A stretch of DNA of 64,000 nucleotides from Rhizoctonia solani (Eukaryota; Basidiomycota; Agaricomycetes; Cantharellales; Ceratobasidiaceae), in assembly GCF_016906535.1 (NCBI RefSeq), contig NC_057371.1:1364001-1428000 (forward strand), written 5' to 3'. Position numbers and translations under genes: made by a program. Shown piece after piece: positions 57,733 through 64,000 of the stretch. Positions within the stretch are counted from its first letter, which is position 1. The number at the start of each line of letters is the position of its first letter. The notes under the pieces were generated by a model. It made no database searches. It saw only the letters and a list, made by a program, of their open reading frames with translations, and was not told where the DNA came from.

Positions 57733-59985
57733 CTAACTAGAAAGCAAATCGTGACACCATTTACGGATCCAACATCTCAACATCACTGCTCCCATCGGCC
57801 CTGTTGTCCACTGCTCAAACAGGTTCGACCTACCATTCGCCTCCGCACCCTTGATAGTGTTCAGTCGGCCTTTCGCCCATTGTTCAGGCTGCATCGCATT
57901 CCCTTGCCCCAAATGCAACCCCATCAACGTAAGAATCTGCACTAATGTATCCTTGGAGCTTTCAAATGCGTGTGTGTCTACGCGCGATCGTCGAATCCTC
58001 TCTCTGGCATACCCTTCAACCGTTCCCTTTACTGTGTGACCAGCTTTGACACTCTCTCCATTCAATGTTCGTCTTACACGGTCCAAAGTCTCTGTTGGAA
58101 GGATTTGAGAGTAGTATCGTCCAGCAACGGCACCAATGTCGAGCACCATTTCGTTTCCGGTGCCCAGTAGTTTACGAAACACGAATCCCGGAGGAGCAGG
58201 GGGCATCCCTTGAGGTGTCCTGGCCAAACTTGGGCCGGCCGTCGGGGCGAGCTCGGAGTCGGGATGCTCGGAGGATGTTGCGACAGGAACAGATGATGGA
58301 GGGACAAGTAGGCCGGTCGGAGGGCCGAAAATGGATGCTCTAGACGGGGCTTGTGGTGACTTGTGGGCAGAATCCGGCTGGGTTTCTTTCCGCGCAAGCT
58401 CATACAAGTCACCCCCAACGGATATGTTCGTGCCCGTCGGATCCTCCTGATCCGTCGCAATATGTGCCAAACGAAGGAATAGAGCACGGTCTAAGGCATC
58501 CTCAGAAGAAGGTGGTAAAAGGCCCATGGCATTGTCTGGGTCAAGTTCGTCGCGTGAAGGTCGCAAGCGCACAACATCTTCCAGCCAAATTCGTTCGGCA
58601 CCCCACCACAGCCCTTGGAATAGCTCATCGTCGTTTGAGTAAGCGTTAGTTGCACTCCAGACTGGGACCAAGCAACCCATTATGTGAAGAGCTAGTGTGA
58701 ATGCCGGTAGTGCATCGTCACGAGTATACGCCCCAGGACGAATTTCTAGAACTCTGTCGTATTCGGGAAGAGGATTGAAATGAGTGTATTCGGACAAGCC
58801 TGGACTGATTGGTCGGTTGGGCGGACACTCTTTGACGATGGCGAGGAGTGATTGGCTGGGGGTATACCCCAGCTGAGGAAGTAGGCGATTCTCCGGAACT
58901 GTAACCTGGTGGTTCACGCCCAACAAACGAATGTTGAACATAAACCGAGAAACAATATCGTAGTCTATTTCTCCGGGTTTATGCGGGGTTGGCTCGTTCT
59001 TTGTGGAGTATGATAGAACAATAGCAGGCCAAAAATCGATTTCGGTTCCATCGTCCGCGACAGGCACAGGCTCCATTAGAGCGACCCAGACAAGCTCGTA
59101 GGCACGGAAAATACGACCCGAGTTCAGATCTCTAACGCGTTCTGGGAGTGCTGTTAATACCTGCTCGAGAGCTGGAGTGGCCTTGGGCTTCTGTTGGTTA
59201 GCTTTGTTTTGCTCCCGAATGATCTTTCGTTGCGCATGGGTCATGGCCTCGCTAGGCGCGGATTTTGTCACACGTTGGTGATGTTCTGGTGCACGCTGGA
59301 GCCCACTAAGCTTTTGGACCTGGTTGACCTCGACTTGCGACTTAGTCTTTGTGCAATACTTGCAACCACAATTCTGGGGATTTAAAGTGGGATCAGTCAC
59401 AAGCCACTTTGCGTGTGGCTTGAATTCATTTTTCGAACGAAAGCGAGCTGTGGTGGCAGAGCCTGGAAGCAGCTATCAGTGATTTAGGAGAGCACTTGGT
59501 GGAGACCTTGCGGGCGCACCACAAAGATAGAGATCATGTCTAGGGTTAGGAAGTTGCCCCTTTTGATGATCATATAACGCATAGCCTGCAGGCCACCCTT
59601 TCATCCAATAAATCCTCCCAGCTGATCGAACGATGTGGGTTATGATCATTTATATTGCGAAAGACGAAGCTTACCAGGAAGACCCATTGCATCAGCTACA
59701 TATGTCCCTATGTCCCTTCTCCAGGAAACCGATGCCTCTTCCGTATCTCGAACTAAACGATAATAATTTACATTTCTTTCGCTGTCCTCGTTTTTTGTGA
59801 AGCTCACGCCAGTAGGCCGACGAGGATCAGAGGCGTCTCCATCCGACCTTGGCCATTCAAGCATTTGCGCATTAGATTCCTCTGTTAAATTCGGATAAAC
59901 TTCTATACCAGTAAGTAATTCACGACAGGTACTCACTAGGGCCTATCTGCCCCGTGTCCGTAAATATTCCAGCACCAGCCACCAT
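57733..59985 (-). CDS. clr2: Clr2-type transcriptional silencing protein (SHREC subunit)
   Basis: Relative of S. pombe Clr2 (cryptic loci regulator 2), a subunit of the SHREC histone deacetylase/remodeller complex that silences heterochromatin. The ATG at 59985 gives MVAGAGIFTDTGQIGP, spliced to VYPNLTEESNAQMLEWPRSDG. Then NVNYYRLVRDTEEASVSWRRDIG, YMKGWPAGYALYDHQKGQLPNP and HDLYLCG. Next is FKPHAKWLVTDPTLNPQNCG, followed by CKYC: the N-terminal silencing domain with its CxCKYC-like cluster. The long last exon carries FRAYELVWVALMEPV, IDFWPAIVLSYS, LPEYDRVLEIRPGAYT, GLWWGAERIWLEDVVRLRPS and MVLDIGAVAGRYYSQIL. Stop at 57733. The first intron (about 34 nt) is short and uncertain. The main exon of over 1.6 kb has no frameshift. 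Confidence 0.88.
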
Positions 59986-60226
59986 ATTAGTACTGATTGG
60001 TGCTCAAGATAAGACGGGTGTGGTGTACAGGTTCTGACAAGCATTGCCTCAGGGCTCTTGAACGTAAGTTTGGTGATATTTATCTAAATGTGTGGTTGGA
60101 AACAAGAATTACGGTGATGCAACACCTCACTATAGGCTTTCACATATCTCGATAATTGATGCTAAAATAATTGTATGCTACATTGCTAATGGTGTTATTA
60201 ATATAGGGATTTAATCTCTTGTTATA

Positions 60227-62611
60227 TTATCGTTGGCCTCCGCTGTCCAGAACTCGCCGAACTTGAGGCCGCTGAAACTGAGATGCAAGGCTGTGTCGTG
60301 TGGGGCCATTCCCAGTTCCTCCCCATAAATTTTGTGGTGCTGGACCGTGACGTGACGATGAACGTGTGACCGTCGGTGCTTTTTTCGACTTCGAAGAGCG
60401 TCGGGAAAGTGCTGAGTCGGATCGTTGAAGAGATTCATCAGTGGCTGAATCTCCCATCTGGGTGCCACTGGGGGAAGCAAGTGAAAGGAGATATTCACGA
60501 ACTGGCTGAGGACCATGAGATGCACTTGATGTACTATAATAAGACACCGTTGATACAGCGGATAGAGGGCGCTCTTTCATCCCATGCATGTCCCTTTGCA
60601 CGGACCCATCAGCGAAAGACGACGAATCCCCCTTGAGGAGCTCCTGGGTCGAAGGGCGTACAGACCCCGCGACAGACTTAATCGGGTAAGTAGACAGTGG
60701 TGGAAGAGGTAGGGGGTATGCGGGATTGGATACCCTTTGCTTGGTAGAAGGGGATAGTGCAACAGGCGGTAGCATAGTGAGTGTGGGTTTGATAATCAAC
60801 GGGCGTACTGGTGTCGTTGACGTGTAAGGATGTCCAGCATTGGATGGAATCTGGGACGAAGACAAGGAGGTCGACCTATATGCTGCCGGTGCTGGAATTT
60901 TGGGTACTGCCGTTGCCAGGGGTGAGTGGGGTAGAGAATACTTGCGCGGGTAGCTAGGTAAGTGTTGTGTGTCGGTGGGCTGATTAGATCGAGGCGAACT
61001 GGGCAAATTTAGTGGTCGTATGGGTTGAAGTGAATGTCTTGGAAGTGAAAGTGGAGGTGTGTTGACAGGTACGAATGGTGCAGATACACGGGACGGCCTT
61101 TGCTGGCCATGGATAAACACGCTGTTCCTTGCTCCTTGGATGAGCTCAGTCCTTGGCGAGCTCGTGCCTCGGCTGCGAGGTGATCCAAGAGGAGCTGGGG
61201 GAGAGATGCGAAGTATGCCCTTCTCAGGTTCCGGCCCAGCACCAAGCCCCGCAAAACCTGGACTACTCCCATTAGAATTTGCCGAAGAGTGGGACGGCGT
61301 CCATGAACGAGGCGCTGGTTCTACAGTTATTTGGATAGGTTGCGTAGAGCCATGGGACGCATGCGGCAAAGGGAAAGGATTTGGCAAGTCCGGGAATGAT
61401 GGTCGGCGAATCCCATTCACACCAGGCGTCTGCATACGAAAAACAGCGCCACGTTCGACTTCTTGTGCGGGGACGCGGTGTGGGTGCCCCAGTGAAGGCT
61501 CTTGGCGGAGCGTTGGGGTTGAGGGGACGTATTCTCCTTGAGCTTCTCGGCGGAAATAACCCATGCGTTCTGCAAACCCAACGGGAGAATCCAACCCAGG
61601 AGGGCGGCCAATAGGCCGAGATGGGGTGGCTGGTAGTGGCGATGAATAAGAATAGCCCATTTGACGTGAGAGCGTCCGGCTGTCCTTATCTGCGACTACC
61701 CTGCGTAAAGACTCGATATCAAGCGGGCCCCTTTTCCTGGCAAGGAGAATGAGAAGAGCTATAAGAAAGCTGCAAGTTCATAATACTCACTGGAGTCGTC
61801 TCCCGGGTAGATTTTGAGGGGAATAGCTCGTCCGACTCCAAGAAACTTGTTTGACTTTCTTGTTCCAAACAGACTCCTTGTCCAAAGGATGAAGCTGGCT
61901 GTATCGCTTCGCTATAAAAGCCAGACAAATCGCGTACGAAACGACTAAAGCATATGTAAGAAACCAGCCTAGAACCCTATTATCGGTACATACGCAGAAA
62001 AGTCGAGGTCCATAACAGAATGACAACGGCAAAATGTGCACCACAAGTATTCCAGAAATCAAACCTGGGTCTAACCTTGCAGATTGAATTGTCCATGGTA
62101 AAGAACAAGGTAGCAACAGCAGAGACTACGAGCTTCAGTCATATGTGCTATCCCGAGAAGGAATTTGGCTCACTGAGATCGATCAAACCAGCTGCGCCAT
62201 ATAGTATCGCCTCGTTTGATACGTTCAGCGGAGACCGCATCAAATAATCCAGCACCATACTGTAGGCAGCATAGAAAGGTGAGGCAGGCTCTCTACATGA
62301 ATGAATGCGCTACTTACATCACCGCAATTACTATGCTCATTGGAGCATTAGTTGCAACTATAAGTATAGGGAGCGTGGCTTTTATGTGGATTTAGTATAC
62401 AGCTGATATGTTCTAGTTCAGGACAGTAGGTTACCAGATGATCCAGGGAGGTTTGCGATGATTATATTTGCAACACTGAGTAGCGATAAAACTCCCTGGC
62501 ACAGGGAAACAAGCACTGTGGTCGCCAGCACAATGATTGACTATTCTTGCGAACTAGAAAGGGACGCCACTCACTCAAAGAAACAAATCTTAATTCAAAG
62601 GCGTGAAGCAT
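60227..62611 (-). CDS. Unrecognised multi-spanning membrane protein with a long Ser/Pro-rich tail
   Basis: I do not recognise a family. Exons on the - strand give successive hydrophobic segments: SIIVLATTVLVSLCQGVLSL (62560-62500), TLPILIVATNAPMSIVIAV (about 62380-62320), VVSAVATLFFTM (about 62120), CGAHFAVVILLWTSTFL (about 62040) and GWFLTYALVVSYAICLAFIA (about 61965-61910). Between them is a soluble loop, GAGLFDAVSAERIKRGDTIWR. After HPLDKESVWNKKVKQVSW the chain is spliced to KRGPLDIESLRRVVADKDSRTLSRQ, then about 470 residues of Pro/Ser-rich, basic, disordered tail (61660-60227) with many S/T-P sites. At least five spans precede the tail. The topology suggests a plasma- or endomembrane protein with a phosphorylated cytosolic tail. 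The 5' end is tentative: the ATG at 62611 does not join the next exon in frame without one base change. Confidence 0.65.
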
Positions 62612-63163
62612 GATAAAGATTATAAATTCGTAACGAGTGTTGAAAACTAGCCCTTTTCAGACGCGAGCCAGCCGTGCCTTGAACTTGAGATATTAGAAAG
62701 AGATGAATCAACGTTTTTCAAGTTTCCAGACTTGAAGGGAATTCAAGGAACTTGTAGCCTACACAGCGGAGGGAGGGGGAGGAGATGAGGGAAAGGGGGG
62801 CAGGCGGAAGGGTGGAGGTGGGTCGACCCAGAAGGTAGCCAGACATTGAGACAACCATGCGTCTTAATGAATTGACCATGGGGGATGTCTTTCGACTCGT
62901 CGTACCATTCTATCCTTTGATGGAAGTCGGTGGCTTGAGCGATGCATGGTCTTGAGAAGACAATGGAGTCTATTTGCAATTCCGCTATGTCCCAAATATT
63001 TACCTGGTCCAGTATCAAATAAAAATATGACAAGGGATGTACATGTATTTGTCATTATGGGCGTTGTTGGCGCTCTTGTCTGCAGGCACGCTTAAACGCG
63101 AAATTTGGTTGATAAACCGAGCAATAGTCTACAGCAGGTAATGACATTATACGGAGATGACCA
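62612..63163. other. Intergenic with a purine-rich (G-run) tract
   Basis: About 550 nt between the HDDC2-like gene's stop and the membrane-protein start. An unusual G-run tract lies at 62769-62815. A 96-codon - strand frame (62743-63033) has no recognised motif and ends in Pro/His-rich translation of the G tract, so it is not called. Confidence 0.45.
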
Positions 63164-64000
63164 TCAAACTGCTCTACTACCTTGAGCCCGTTCGTTTTCT
63201 AGATCCTGCCCCCATTGCGAAACCTCTGGGTGCTTGATGTTGGGAACGCTGCTATCAAAGAAGGCCTGAAGTTTCTTGGGTTCGTCGGGAAAACATCTTT
63301 CGTACTCGGAGGCTTAGTTTTCATCGATCAACCCGATGCTCTGCCGAATAAACCAAATACATACCTTGAAGCGCCATTTCCAGACGGTCTAAATCTACAA
63401 TTCACAATATCAGAGTTTATTTTGTAATTTATAGGCCACACATACCTTTTACGAATCTTGATTCGGGCGTAGTCTGTGTTTCGTATTCCTAGTTCGTCTT
63501 AGCGACTTGATTGATGTAGTTTAAAAAGTTGATCTCACCTCCCACAGCTCCTTGATTCGTATTGCCCCAGGGCCATCATGCAGCATATCGGAAAGCATAC
63601 TCCTCATCCCCTCCTGTTGCTCGTAAGCCTCTTATGTCATATACCTATGTAACTCGATACTTGCCCGTTCTCGTTGAATCTTTTCGGCCTTTGATATGCC
63701 CTCCCACGGTGCAATATCACCCACAACAGCTTCGGCGAGATCATGAACAACAGCCATCATGACACACCTATTATTACAATCAGCTCTTACAGCTGGTCGT
63801 GCCCTCTAATTATGGACAACCACATACTTTGGAATGTCAAGGCTAGTATCGCTCGTACATAAGGCTAGAATTGACATTCGGTGCATATGGTCTGCGATGC
63901 TGAGGACGGAATCAGTACTTCCATCTGAAACGACATAAATCATTCTTATAAACCTTGCCTTTCGGGTCCTGGTATCTTCAATAATTCTCTTCAGCAATAA
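63164..64000 (-). CDS. HD-domain 5'-deoxynucleotidase-like phosphohydrolase (HDDC2/YfbR type), 5' end outside window
   Basis: Metal-dependent HD phosphohydrolase; relatives dephosphorylate deoxynucleoside monophosphates. The gene runs off the right edge, so the start is missing. Visible exons: SIADHMHRMSILALCTSDTSLDIPK (first metal His, near 63900), then MMAVVHDLAEAVVGDIAPWEGISKAEK with the HD pair (63755-63680). Next, EQQEGMRSMLSDMLHDGPGAIRIKELWE (about 63630-63545), FVK/DLDRLEMALQ/ASEYE with the last conserved Asp (63390-63300), and KLQAFFDSSVPNIKHPEVSQWGQDLENE with TGA at 63164. Introns are short and canonical (GTATGT donors), and no frameshift is evident. The order and spacing match the family. 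Confidence 0.92.

Noticed and set aside
4588..62611. An operon-like cytoskeleton gene cluster (kinase, PACT protein, Abp1, tropomyosins, ZW10)
   Set aside because: The genes are scattered among unrelated metabolic and mitochondrial genes on both strands; chance grouping is the simpler reading.
62743..63033. 96-codon - strand frame before the HDDC2-like gene
   Set aside because: Its end is just translation of the G-run tract and no domain is seen.
1..64000. tRNA, rRNA, CRISPR arrays, transposons
   Set aside because: No GGTTCRANYCC-type tRNA box in a plausible cloverleaf, no rRNA-like blocks, no spaced repeats, and no transposase or reverse transcriptase motifs were found by reading.

Overview
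This is a 64 kb stretch of nuclear chromosome from a filamentous basidiomycete fungus. The evidence is dense genes on both strands, broken by many short introns (mostly about 45-75 nt, GT...AG), and fungal protein families throughout: a septation kinase, Clr2, UPF0662/DUF2408, a Snx41-type sorting nexin, and a DUF6533 membrane protein of the kind common in mushroom-forming fungi. An agaricomycete of the Rhizoctonia/Ceratobasidium type would fit, but the sequence alone does not prove the genus. I see no phage, plasmid, transposon, CRISPR array, rRNA or tRNA.

Layout, left to right: GH15 glycosidase (+, 772-4239). Very large septation kinase with an N-terminal calponin-homology region (-, 4667-9991). 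Gfo/Idh/MocA oxidoreductase (+, 11538-13014). Coq3 ubiquinone methyltransferase (+, 13176-14435). U6 snRNA (-, 14677-14795). Mitochondrial enoyl reductase Etr1 (-, 15144-16686). Pericentrin/PACT-like spindle-pole coiled-coil protein (+, 17065-22226). Cardiolipin synthase (-, 22348-23450). Sterol O-acyltransferase (-, 23710-25807). Actin-binding Abp1 (-, 26820-29510). PDI-like thioredoxin protein (+, 29869-30871). Three related hexose transporters (-, -, +; 31710-39572). UPF0662 protein (-, 40020-42217). Two tandem tropomyosins (+, 42839-43501 and 44009-44552). MsrB (-, 44655-45486) divergent from Tim44 (+, 45735-47414). DUF6533 membrane protein (-, 48593-50495). ZW10/Dsl1 tether subunit (+, 51062-55116). 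Sorting nexin Snx41/Atg20 (+, 55335-57538). Clr2 silencing factor (-, 57733-59985). Unrecognised multi-spanning membrane protein with a long Ser/Pro tail (-, 60227-62611). HDDC2-type HD phosphohydrolase running off the right edge (-, 63164->64000).

The genes do not form one pathway. Loose themes are mitochondrial function (Coq3, Etr1, cardiolipin synthase, Tim44, probably MsrB), cytoskeleton and division (kinase, pericentrin-like protein, Abp1, tropomyosins), membrane traffic and lipids (ZW10, Snx41, sterol acyltransferase), and sugar uptake.

Two signals cross the whole window. First, many conserved coding exons carry an apparent loss of one or two bases, with good protein on both sides in different frames; this looks mostly like assembly or base-calling error, though real decay of one transporter copy is possible. 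Second, the transporter cluster is a mosaic with near-identical tracts between copies, including an inverted pair, as expected from gene conversion. The most unusual protein is the large kinase, which appears to join a calponin-homology region, a Cdc7/SepH-type kinase, a C1-like zinc finger and a C-terminal CaaX box. The neatest gene-structure oddity is a 7-nt micro-exon, behind a GC-AG intron, that encodes the likely catalytic lysine of the oxidoreductase.
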